A DNA stretch of 6,210 nucleotides. Origin: Sporichthyaceae bacterium (GTDB taxonomy: Bacteria > Actinomycetota > Actinomycetes > JACCYY01). Each line of letters opens with the position of its first letter. Positions within the stretch are counted from its first letter, which is position 1. This document shows positions 1 through 5,354 of the stretch, in pieces. The position numbers were made by a program, and so were the translations under genes. Under the pieces are notes generated by a model. The model had not been told where the DNA came from. It searched no databases and worked only from the letters and a program-made list of their open reading frames with translations. The stretch spans positions 1 to 6,210 of the forward strand of contig JACCYY010000338.1 of assembly GCA_013696235.1 (NCBI GenBank). The letters run 5' to 3'.

Positions 1-264
1 GGCGAGTTGGCCAAGCAGCTCGATGAGGCGGCCCGGGCCGACGCCGCGCGCAGCCGGGCCCAGGCCGCTCGCGACAGCGCGGGACGGTCCGGCGGCTCGA
101 GCTTCACGGGCGGCTCGAGCCGGTCGATCGGGTCGTCGTGGCGGAGCTCGGGCTCGTCGTGGTCGAGCGGCGGCTCGCGGAGCCGATCGAGCGGCGGCTC
201 TCGCGGAGGTGGGGGTGGCAGCCGGAGCTCCGGCGGCCGCCGCGGCGGCGGATCCCGCCGCTGA
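1..264 (+). CDS. C-terminal end of a Gly/Ser/Arg-rich tailed protein, possibly TPM-domain (5' truncated)
   Basis: An open frame enters from the left edge (first codons GGC GAG TTG) and stops at TGA 262-264. About 20 charged, Ala-rich residues (such as QLDEAARADAARSRAQAARD) come first and look like the end of a helical segment. The rest is a low-complexity tail of Ser, Gly and Arg with repeated GGSS, SSW and GGSR units ending GGGSRR. Tails like this are common at the C-terminus of actinobacterial TPM-domain (YgcG-like) membrane-associated proteins, which often end in a run of GGGG and Arg. That assignment is inference, because no folded domain lies in the window. The TTG at position 7 could be read as a start, but nothing resembling a ribosome binding site is visible in the six bases before it, so truncation by the window edge is more likely. 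Confidence is good that it is coding and low on identity. Confidence 0.6.
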   Translation, partial: GELAKQLDEAARADAARSRAQAARDSAGRSGGSSFTGGSSRSIGSSWRSSGSSWSSGGSRSRSSGGSRGGGGGSRSSGGRRGGGSRR

Positions 265-354
265 CCAACCGTCGGGCTTGCGGGGTGAACCGTCGGCGCG
301 GGACCGTACGTAAATCCAAGCTGAGCGATCCTGACGAGCCGATCGGAGCCGCTC
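265..354 (+). promoter_or_regulatory. Intergenic leader with ECF-like promoter motif and RBS for the DUF2231-type gene
   Basis: This 90-base gap contains TGAACC at 286-291 and CGTA at 309-312, separated by 17 bases. The pair resembles the AAC / CGTA pattern of some ECF sigma-factor promoters. A GGAG ribosome binding site lies at 345-348, six bases before the GTG start at 355. The RBS is directly visible and supports the start. The promoter reading is weak, since a second CGTA (305-308) overlaps the site and short motifs arise by chance. Confidence 0.3.
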
Positions 355-828
355 GTGATCCCGGAGACCGTGTTCGGACTGCCCTTCCACGTCTTGGTCA
401 ACCACGGCGCTGTGGTCCTCGTGCCGCTGGCTGCGCTGGGTGTGATCGCGATCGCCGTCGTGCCGCGCTGGCGGGAACGATACGGAGTGCTGGTCGCCGG
501 TCTGACGGTGGTCGCCTCGCTCACCACGTTCGTCACGGTCGCCTCGGGCGAGACGTTCGAGCGCTCGCTCACCGAGGCTGGTCAGCTCGGTGGGCCCGTG
601 GCGGACAAGGTCGAGGAGCACAAGTCACTCGGCAACCTGCTCCGGTGGTACGTGCTCGTGCTGGCGGTCGCCGCGGTGGCGATGGTGGTGCTGGTCCGGC
701 GCAACGTGGCGCGCAACGTCGTCCTGATCGTGGCAGTGGTGGCGGTGGTCGCCGCCGGCGCCTCGGTCGTCCAGGTGGTCCGGACCGGGCACACCGGATC
801 CACCGCGGTCTGGAACCCGGCCGGCTAG
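355..828 (+). CDS. DUF2231-type small integral membrane protein
   Basis: 157 residues, GTG start with GGAG six bases upstream, TAG stop. Four hydrophobic segments fit membrane helices at about residues 16-37, 43-63, 97-114 and 121-142. An N-terminal FHVLVNHGAVVLVPLAAL stretch carries His12 and His17. SGETFE (64-69), His89 in EHKSLG and the C-terminal GHTGSTAVW (145-153) lie at or next to helix ends. Paired histidines near helix starts, an HxxLG-type motif after a short loop and a GHxG motif at the end fit the DUF2231 family (about 150-170 residues, four helices). Its function is not settled; conserved histidines have led to suggestions of heme or metal binding, which I cannot test here. It follows the Gly/Ser-rich gene on the same strand and converges on rsgA. 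Confidence 0.7.
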   Translation: MIPETVFGLPFHVLVNHGAVVLVPLAALGVIAIAVVPRWRERYGVLVAGLTVVASLTTFVTVASGETFERSLTEAGQLGGPVADKVEEHKSLGNLLRWYVLVLAVAAVAMVVLVRRNVARNVVLIVAVVAVVAAGASVVQVVRTGHTGSTAVWNPAG

Positions 829-838
829 CGCGACCGCG

Positions 839-855
839 CGATCCCCAGCGGATCG
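839..855. terminator. Possible bidirectional hairpin between convergent genes
   Basis: CGATCC-CCAGC-GGATCG forms a perfect six-base stem with a five-base loop. It fills most of the 27 bases between the DUF2231-type stop (828) and the rsgA stop (856). There is no T-run on either strand, as is usual for actinobacterial terminators, so position is the main argument. The stem is short and could be chance. Confidence 0.3.
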
Positions 856-1872
856 TCAGGCGTCGGAGGGCGCGAGCCGGCTCCCCAGCAGGCGGCGGAA
901 CGAGTCGAGCCGGGCGGGTTCCACCACCCCGGCGGTGATCGCGTCGTCCAGCGCGCAGTCCGGCGAGTCAGCGAGGTGCGTGCACCCACGGGGGCAGTCC
1001 TGCGCTGCAGTAGCGAGGTCGCCGAAGCCGCGAAGGACGTCGCCCGGCGTCACGTGGGCGAGTCCGAAGCTGCGCAGCCCCGGGGTGTCGACGACCCACC
1101 CGCCGAAGGGGAGCCGCAGCGCGACCGCGGACGTCGAGGTGTGCCGCCCTCGTCCGGTAACCGCGTTCACGACGCCCGTCGTGCGCAGCGCAGTCGGAAC
1201 GAGCGCGTTCACGAGCGTGGACTTGCCGACCCCGGAGTGCCCGACCAGGACCGTGACCCGTCCGGCCAGGGCCGTACGGACAGCGGCCAGGTCGCCGCCG
1301 CGGGTTGCGACGACCATCGCGACACCCAGCGGCTGGTAGAGCTCGAGGAGGACGTCCGGCGGCTGCAGGTCGACCTTGGTCACGATGAGCAGCGGCTCCA
1401 GCCCGGCGTCGAACGCTGCGACGAGGCACCGGTCGATCAGCCGCGGACGCGGCTCGGGGTTGGCCACGGCGGTGACCACGGCGAGCTGCTCGGCGTTCGC
1501 GACGATCACCCGCTCCACCGGGTCGTCGTCGTCGGCCGTACGACGCAGCACCGAGCGTCGCGGCTCGACCCGGATCAGGCGCGCGATGGCGTCCACCTCC
1601 CCGGAGGTGTCGCCGACGAGCCCGACCCGGTCGCCCACGACGACCCCCGTACGGCCGAGCTCGCGCGCCTTCTTCGCGACCACCTCCACGGCGTCGTCGC
1701 TCGTCCGCCCCGGCTCGCCGAGCAGGCAGGTGTAGCGACCGCGATCGACCGCGACGACCACGCCGGGGACTGCGTCGGCGTGGGCCGGGCGGTTGCGCGT
1801 GCGCGGGCGCGACCCCTTGCCGGGGCGGATCCGCACGTCCTCCTCGGTGTACTCCCGGCGACCGGAGCTCAC
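856..1872 (-). CDS. rsgA: Ribosome small-subunit-dependent GTPase RsgA
   Basis: RsgA (YjeQ) is a circularly permuted GTPase that binds the 30S subunit late in its maturation and is released on GTP hydrolysis. From the GTG at 1872 the protein has 338 residues. An N-terminal basic stretch (RIRPGKGSRPRTR) and a beta-rich OB-fold region (about 35-115) come first. The permuted G motifs follow: G4 TKVD (165-168), G1 P-loop GHSGVGKST (211-219), a G2-like TGRGRHTST (239-247) and G3 DTPGL (262-266). A C-terminal zinc-binding knuckle has Cys293, Cys297, His299 and Cys306. I chose the GTG at 1872 because it overlaps the aroA stop by four bases (GTGA) and gives an N-terminus SSGRREYTEEDVRIRPGKG like its relatives. 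An in-frame ATG at 1899 would add nine residues that are out-of-frame aroA sequence. It is the last gene of the minus-strand operon and is probably translated by coupling to aroA. All key motifs are intact. Confidence 0.95.
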   Translation of the reverse strand: MSSGRREYTEEDVRIRPGKGSRPRTRNRPAHADAVPGVVVAVDRGRYTCLLGEPGRTSDDAVEVVAKKARELGRTGVVVGDRVGLVGDTSGEVDAIARLIRVEPRRSVLRRTADDDDPVERVIVANAEQLAVVTAVANPEPRPRLIDRCLVAAFDAGLEPLLIVTKVDLQPPDVLLELYQPLGVAMVVATRGGDLAAVRTALAGRVTVLVGHSGVGKSTLVNALVPTALRTTGVVNAVTGRGRHTSTSAVALRLPFGGWVVDTPGLRSFGLAHVTPGDVLRGFGDLATAAQDCPRGCTHLADSPDCALDDAITAGVVEPARLDSFRRLLGSRLAPSDA

Positions 1873-3146
1873 CGCGCACCGGCCAGCATCGCCCGCCACA
1901 TCGTGGAGAACGCTGGCATGGTCTTGCCGACCGCGCCGGCGTCCTCGACCTCGACGCCGGGGACGACGAGGCCGAGCAACGCACCGGCCATCACCATGCG
2001 GTGGTCCGCGTACGTCCGGAAAATGCCACCGTGGAGCGGCCGCGGACGGATCGCGAGTCCGTTCGAGCGCTCGTCGACCTCGGCGCCCCGAGTTGACAGC
2101 TCGTCGGCGAGCGCCCGCAGCCGGTCGGTCTCGTGGCCGCGCAGGTGCCCGATGCCCCGAAGGTAGGACGGACCGTCGGCAACCGCCGCGAGGGCCGCCA
2201 GCACGGGTGTCAGCTCGCCGACATCGTGGAGGTCGACGTCGAACCCCCGCACGACGTCCCCGCCGGTCGCGACGAGCCCGTCGCCGGTCATGGTCATGTC
2301 CGCGCCGGCGATCTGGAGGAGCTCTCGGAGCCGGTCACCGGGTTGCGTGGTGCGGTCGGGCCACCCCTCGACCACGACTCGGCCACCAGTGATCACCGCC
2401 GCGGCGAGGAACGGCGCCGCGTTGGACAGGTCGGGCTCGACCTCGATCCGGCCGCCGGCGATGGGTCCGGGGGCGACCCGCCAGGTGTTCGCCTCGCCGT
2501 CGTCGACGACGACACCGCGGTCTCGGAGCATCGCGACCGTCATCTCGACGTGCGGACGGGAGGGCAGCGGCTTGCCGTCGTGGTGCACGGTGACCCCGGC
2601 GTCGTAGCGCGCACCAGCCAGCAGCAGGCCGGAGACGAACTGCGAGGAGGCAGACGCGTCGAGCGTCACGCAGCCCCCGGGCACAGTGCAGGTACCGGTC
2701 ACCGTGAACGGGAGCCGGTCGCCGTCAGCGGCTCCGACTCGGACGCCCAGACCTCGCAGCGCGCCGAGCAACGCCCCCACGGGTCGAGATCGCGCAGCCG
2801 GGTCGCCGTCGAAGGAGACCGCGCCGTCGGCGAGCCCGGCGATGGGTGGGACGAAGCGCATGACCGTCCCGGCCAGCCCGCAGTCGATAGCCACTGGGCC
2901 GCGGAGCGGGCGGGGCTGGATCCGCCAACCGCCATCCGTCTCGTTCACGACCGCCCCGAGATGCTCGACCGCAGCGACCATCAGCGCGGTGTCACGGGCC
3001 ACCAGCGGGTGGGAGACCACGAGCGGTTCCGCGGCCAGCGCACCGAGCACGAGCGCCCGGTTGGTCATCGATTTCGAGCCGGGCAGGCGAACGGTCGCTT
3101 GGACCGGGCCGGACGCCGTCGGCGCGGGCCAGAGCCCGGTTGTCAA
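1869..3146 (-). CDS. aroA: 3-phosphoshikimate 1-carboxyvinyltransferase (EPSP synthase)
   Basis: The enzyme joins phosphoenolpyruvate to shikimate 3-phosphate to give EPSP, the sixth step of the shikimate pathway to chorismate, in the cytosol. With the TTG start at 3146 it has 425 residues, normal for the family. Visible motifs include LPGSKSMTNR near the N-terminus (Lys25, Ser26, Arg30), GLAGTVMRF (about 90-98), DASASSQFVSG (Ser167, Ser168, Gln169), SRPHVEMT, EPDLSNAAPFLAAA, HDVGELTP with acidic Glu311, HETDR (Glu339, Arg342), TYADHRM (381-384) and a late GKT (Lys408). The frame stays open upstream to 3356, but that stretch lies over the doxX-like gene. The TTG gives MTTGLWPAPTASGPV, typical of actinobacterial AroA, although no clear ribosome binding site precedes it. 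It begins 10 bases after the doxX-like stop and overlaps rsgA by four bases, so all three are probably co-transcribed. Confidence 0.96.
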   Translation of the reverse strand: MTTGLWPAPTASGPVQATVRLPGSKSMTNRALVLGALAAEPLVVSHPLVARDTALMVAAVEHLGAVVNETDGGWRIQPRPLRGPVAIDCGLAGTVMRFVPPIAGLADGAVSFDGDPAARSRPVGALLGALRGLGVRVGAADGDRLPFTVTGTCTVPGGCVTLDASASSQFVSGLLLAGARYDAGVTVHHDGKPLPSRPHVEMTVAMLRDRGVVVDDGEANTWRVAPGPIAGGRIEVEPDLSNAAPFLAAAVITGGRVVVEGWPDRTTQPGDRLRELLQIAGADMTMTGDGLVATGGDVVRGFDVDLHDVGELTPVLAALAAVADGPSYLRGIGHLRGHETDRLRALADELSTRGAEVDERSNGLAIRPRPLHGGIFRTYADHRMVMAGALLGLVVPGVEVEDAGAVGKTMPAFSTMWRAMLAGAR

Positions 3147-3156
3147 CGGGTCGGGC

Positions 3157-3717
3157 TCAAGCAGCGATCCTGGCTTTGGTCTCGGCGCGCAACAACTTGG
3201 CCTCCTGCTTGGCCGCCCGGGTGGCCAGCTTGGTCTCTCGACGAGCGCGGCCCGACAGCCGTCTGGTGGACTGCTGCAGGTCGTCGCTGGCGCGCCGGGC
3301 CCGCCAGGCCAGCCCCGGCTGGCCCTCGGTGTCCACCGCGGCGAGCAGGAGACCACCGAGGAGACCGATGCCCTTGAGGAAGTGCTGCCGCTGGTTTCGG
3401 CGAGCCTCGCCGTCGGGCTCTTCCCAGAAGCGGTGACCGGCGAGCGTCTGCGGGATCAGCGTGGCCGCCAGCGCCGCCGCGGACAGGCGCGGGAGGAACC
3501 CGGCGCATAGCGCGACACCACCCGCGACCTGAGTCGCGCCGCTCAACCGGACCAGCGTCACCGTGTCGCTCGGCAGCTGCGGAAACATGCGCGTCAGGGT
3601 CGGCGTGACCGACTCGGCTGCCTTCGCCCGCGGAGCCGGATCACGGAGGGCATCGATCCCACCGAGGACGAACACGGATGCGAGCATCGGACGGGCGGCG
3701 CGGCGCACGAGAGTCAT
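3157..3717 (-). CDS. DoxX-family membrane protein with long basic C-terminal tail
   Basis: 186 residues, ATG start. Four hydrophobic segments lie at about 9-24, 53-75, 78-94 and 112-129, with an early FVLGGIDALRDP motif, GATQVAGGVALCAGFLPRLSA and GHRFWEE followed by a QHFLKGIGLLGGLLL helix. This is the layout of DoxX/DoxD-like proteins, a family with poorly defined roles; some members associate with redox stress complexes or thiosulfate oxidation. Residues from about 136 on form a hydrophilic, probably helical tail with 15 Arg/Lys against 5 Asp/Glu, ending KARIAA. The tail carries no domain I recognise and lengthens the protein beyond a minimal DoxX. It is the first gene of the minus-strand operon with aroA and rsgA and is divergent from the SRAP gene. 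Family assignment is fairly firm; the specific function is unknown. Confidence 0.78.
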   Translation of the reverse strand: MTLVRRAARPMLASVFVLGGIDALRDPAPRAKAAESVTPTLTRMFPQLPSDTVTLVRLSGATQVAGGVALCAGFLPRLSAAALAATLIPQTLAGHRFWEEPDGEARRNQRQHFLKGIGLLGGLLLAAVDTEGQPGLAWRARRASDDLQQSTRRLSGRARRETKLATRAAKQEAKLLRAETKARIAA

Positions 3718-3769
3718 GGGTCAATCATGCACCCCGCCACTGGTTCCGGAACATGCCAGAGTGCAGGGC
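3718..3769. promoter_or_regulatory. Divergent intergenic region between the doxX-like operon and the SRAP gene
   Basis: These 52 bases must hold, or lie next to, promoters for both directions. A perfect ten-base palindrome, GTTCCGGAAC (3743-3752), places GGAAC on each strand pointing outward. GGAAC resembles the -35 of SigR/SigH-type promoters, but neither direction has GTT at 18-19 bases downstream, so I do not call it a SigR promoter. No good vegetative -35/-10 pair and no strong ribosome binding site are visible for either gene. Confidence 0.35.
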
Positions 3770-4588
3770 ATGTGTGGGCGGTACTCAGCCAGCCGCAGCG
3801 CGGAGGACCTCGTCCGTGCATTCGAGGTGGACGAGGTGGCCGGTGTCGACGAGCTCGACGAGGGCGAGCTCGCGGCTCGCTGGAACGTCGCGCCAACCGA
3901 TGACGTGTACGCCGTCCTCGAGCGCGCACCGCGAGGTGAGCCCGAGGCCGCACCGAGACGCGTGCTCCGCCCGGTGCGGTGGGGTCTGGTGCCGTCGTGG
4001 GCGAAAGACCCCAAGATCGGCAGCCGCCTCATCAATGCGCGCGTCGAGACGCTGGCCGCCAAGCCGGCGTTCAAGAAGGCCTTGGTCGCACGGCGCTGCG
4101 TCCTTCCCGCGGACGGCTACTACGAGTGGTACCAAACCACGGGGGACTCCGCGCCCGAGGCTGGGCCGAAGAACAAGAGGAAGCAGCCGTTCTTCATCCG
4201 GCCCCGCGACGGAGGCATCCTCGCGCTGGCCGGGCTGTACGAGCTGTGGCGCGACGACCGCTACGAACGGGACGACCCACGCGCCTGGCTGTGGAGCGCC
4301 ACGGTGATCACCACGGAAGCGACCGACGACCTCGGGAGGATCCACGACCGGATGCCGATGTTCGTCGAGGCAGCGCAGGTCGACGCCTGGCTCGATCCTG
4401 AGCGAACCGACGTCGAAGACCTGCAGCGCCTCCTGGTGCCAGCTGCCCCCGGCCGGCTGGTTGCCTACCCGGTGTCGACCGCAGTCGGGAATGTGCGCAA
4501 CGAAGGCCCTGCCCTGGTCGAGCCGATCCCCGCCGAGGAGTCACTCGTCGACGTCCAGCCGACAGCGATCGGCGACACGCTCTTCTAA
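3770..4588 (+). CDS. SOS response-associated peptidase family (SRAP/HMCES/YedK) abasic-site DNA-protein crosslinker
   Basis: SRAP proteins react through the N-terminal Cys2, after Met1 removal, with the open aldehyde of an abasic site in single-stranded DNA. The stable thiazolidine crosslink shields the lesion. From the ATG at 3770 the protein begins MCGRYS, as the mechanism requires, so the start is secure although the frame is open further upstream. Other signatures are RWNVAPT (37-43), RWGLVPSWA (70-78), INARVET (Asn89), CVLPADGYYEWY (Glu119) and IHDRMP (His192). Cys2, Asn89, Glu119 and His192 match the active-site set of E. coli YedK. At 272 residues it is longer than YedK (about 222), with a charged loop near 122-140 and a C-terminal tail (about 245-272). 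The ATG has only weak complementarity to 16S rRNA upstream. A SRAP gene also lies near aroA and sigH in M. tuberculosis. Confidence 0.94.
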   Translation: MCGRYSASRSAEDLVRAFEVDEVAGVDELDEGELAARWNVAPTDDVYAVLERAPRGEPEAAPRRVLRPVRWGLVPSWAKDPKIGSRLINARVETLAAKPAFKKALVARRCVLPADGYYEWYQTTGDSAPEAGPKNKRKQPFFIRPRDGGILALAGLYELWRDDRYERDDPRAWLWSATVITTEATDDLGRIHDRMPMFVEAAQVDAWLDPERTDVEDLQRLLVPAAPGRLVAYPVSTAVGNVRNEGPALVEPIPAEESLVDVQPTAIGDTLF

Positions 4589-4618
4589 GACGACCGTCCG
4601 GACCGATCTACTGGGCCG

Positions 4619-5266
4619 ATGCGCGACGAGCTGATGGTCTCGACGCCGATCGGTGCGGCGCGGGTGGTTGCGGATCTGGCCGTCCGCGCGCGCTGGACGC
4701 TCGTGCTCGGCCACGGTGCCGGCGGCGGCGTCGAGGCTCGCGACCTGGCCGCGATCGCGTCCGCACTGCCGGCCCGACGGGTGAGCGTCCTGCGGGTCGA
4801 GCAGCCCTGGCGGGTCGCAGGTGGCCGGGTCGCGCCCGCGCCGGCCAGGCTCGACCTCGCCTGGCGGGCGGTGCTGGCTGAGCTCGCCGGCCAGCGACCG
4901 GCGTGGACGGAGGGACGGCTCGTCGTCGGGGGTCGCAGCGCAGGGGCCAGGGTCGCCTGCCGGACCGCGCTGTCCACCGGCGCTGCCGCTGTGCTGGCCC
5001 TCGCGTTCCCGCTGCACCCGCCGGGCCGGCCCGGGGCGAGCCGGGCGGAGGAGCTGCTCGGGACCGGCCTGCCGACACTGGTCGTGCAGGGGGAGCGCGA
5101 TCCTTTCGGCACGACGGAACAGCTGCCGGGCGGGCCCCGGTCCGTGGCCATCCCGTACGCGGATCATGGTTTTTCCGTCCCGCGGCGCGCGCCGCTCACG
5201 CAGATCGAGGCGCTCAAGCTGATCACCGACGCGGTCGCCAGGTGGCTGGCCCGGCTGCCGGGGTGA
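4619..5266 (+). CDS. Small alpha/beta hydrolase (KANL3/Tex30-like or dienelactone-hydrolase-like)
   Basis: 215 residues. The alpha/beta-hydrolase core is visible: an oxyanion-type LGHGAGGG after the first predicted strand (30-37), the nucleophile elbow GGRSAGA with Ser107 (104-110), Asp161 in [10 protein letters not shown], and His183 in ADHGFSV. Spacing and order fit a complete Ser-Asp-His triad without a large lid insertion. The short length, HGAGG motif and GxRSxGxRVA elbow resemble the KANL3/Tex30-type hydrolase-like group; the substrate is unknown. The gene starts 30 bases after the SRAP stop on the same strand, so the two may share a transcript. No strong ribosome binding site is seen for the ATG at 4619, and a second in-frame ATG at 4634 would remove only five residues. 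It ends 22 bases before the sigR promoter element. Confidence 0.85.
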   Translation: MRDELMVSTPIGAARVVADLAVRARWTLVLGHGAGGGVEARDLAAIASALPARRVSVLRVEQPWRVAGGRVAPAPARLDLAWRAVLAELAGQRPAWTEGRLVVGGRSAGARVACRTALSTGAAAVLALAFPLHPPGRPGASRAEELLGTGLPTLVVQGERDPFGTTEQLPGGPRSVAIPYADHGFSVPRRAPLTQIEALKLITDAVARWLARLPG

Positions 5267-5288
5267 CGTTCGGCCGGGGCCGGACGCC

Positions 5289-5316
5289 GGGAATGCTCGT
5301 CGGGAGGGTGCTGTTG
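5289..5316 (+). promoter_or_regulatory. SigR-type (thiol-oxidative-stress) promoter of sigR
   Basis: GGGAAT at 5289-5294 is followed, 18 bases after GGAAT, by GTTG at 5313-5316. This matches the SigR/SigH-regulon consensus as I recall it (GGAAT-N18/19-GTT) in sequence and spacing. It lies between the hydrolase stop and the first sigR start, facing sigR. Transcription would begin a few bases after GTTG, around 5320-5324, leaving a leader of about 30 bases. The position implies positive autoregulation: SigR freed from oxidised RsrA raises its own expression. Confidence 0.8.
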
Positions 5317-5343
5317 GCGCATCGAGGCCGAACCGGGCCCGTT

Positions 5344-5349
5344 GGAGGA
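5344..5349 (+). promoter_or_regulatory. Strong ribosome binding site for the long sigR start
   Basis: GGAGGA lies five bases before the ATG at 5355. It is among the best Shine-Dalgarno matches in the window and is the main reason to accept the 5355 start rather than only the inner GTG at 5451. Confidence 0.78.
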
Positions 5350-5354
5350 TCTGG

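Noticed and set aside
91..120. Duplicated GGCGGCTCGAGC (91-102 and 109-120) as a regulatory direct repeat
   Set aside because: Both copies are in frame and encode the repetitive Gly-Gly-Ser-Ser tail, so protein low complexity explains them.
976..2166. Long plus-strand open frame of 396 codons opposite rsgA and the end of aroA
   Set aside because: It lies antisense to two clearly recognisable enzymes, its product is Arg/Asp/Gly-rich with no recognisable motif, and such frames are expected opposite GC-rich genes.
3129..3146. TTGACA on the minus strand at the aroA start as a vegetative -35 element
   Set aside because: There is no -10-like sequence about 17 bases further on, and the bases are explained as the TTG start codon and the Thr codon after it.
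3718..3769. LexA (SOS) box upstream of the SRAP gene
   Set aside because: The actinobacterial box needs GAAC-N4-GTTC; the palindrome here is GTTC-N2-GAAC, the opposite order and wrong spacing. No other candidate was seen.
3743..3773. SigR-type promoter driving the SRAP gene or the doxX-like operon
   Set aside because: GGAAC is present on both strands, but GTT is absent at the correct spacing in either direction.
4487..4513. GGGAAT inside the SRAP gene as another SigR promoter
   Set aside because: The bases 18-19 positions downstream are GCC/CCC rather than GTT, so only the -35 half matches.
5269..5284. Hairpin after the hydrolase stop codon as a terminator
   Set aside because: The stem of CGGC/GCCG extends only by a wobble pair and one A-T pair, and there is no T-run. 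GC-rich DNA yields many such weak stems.
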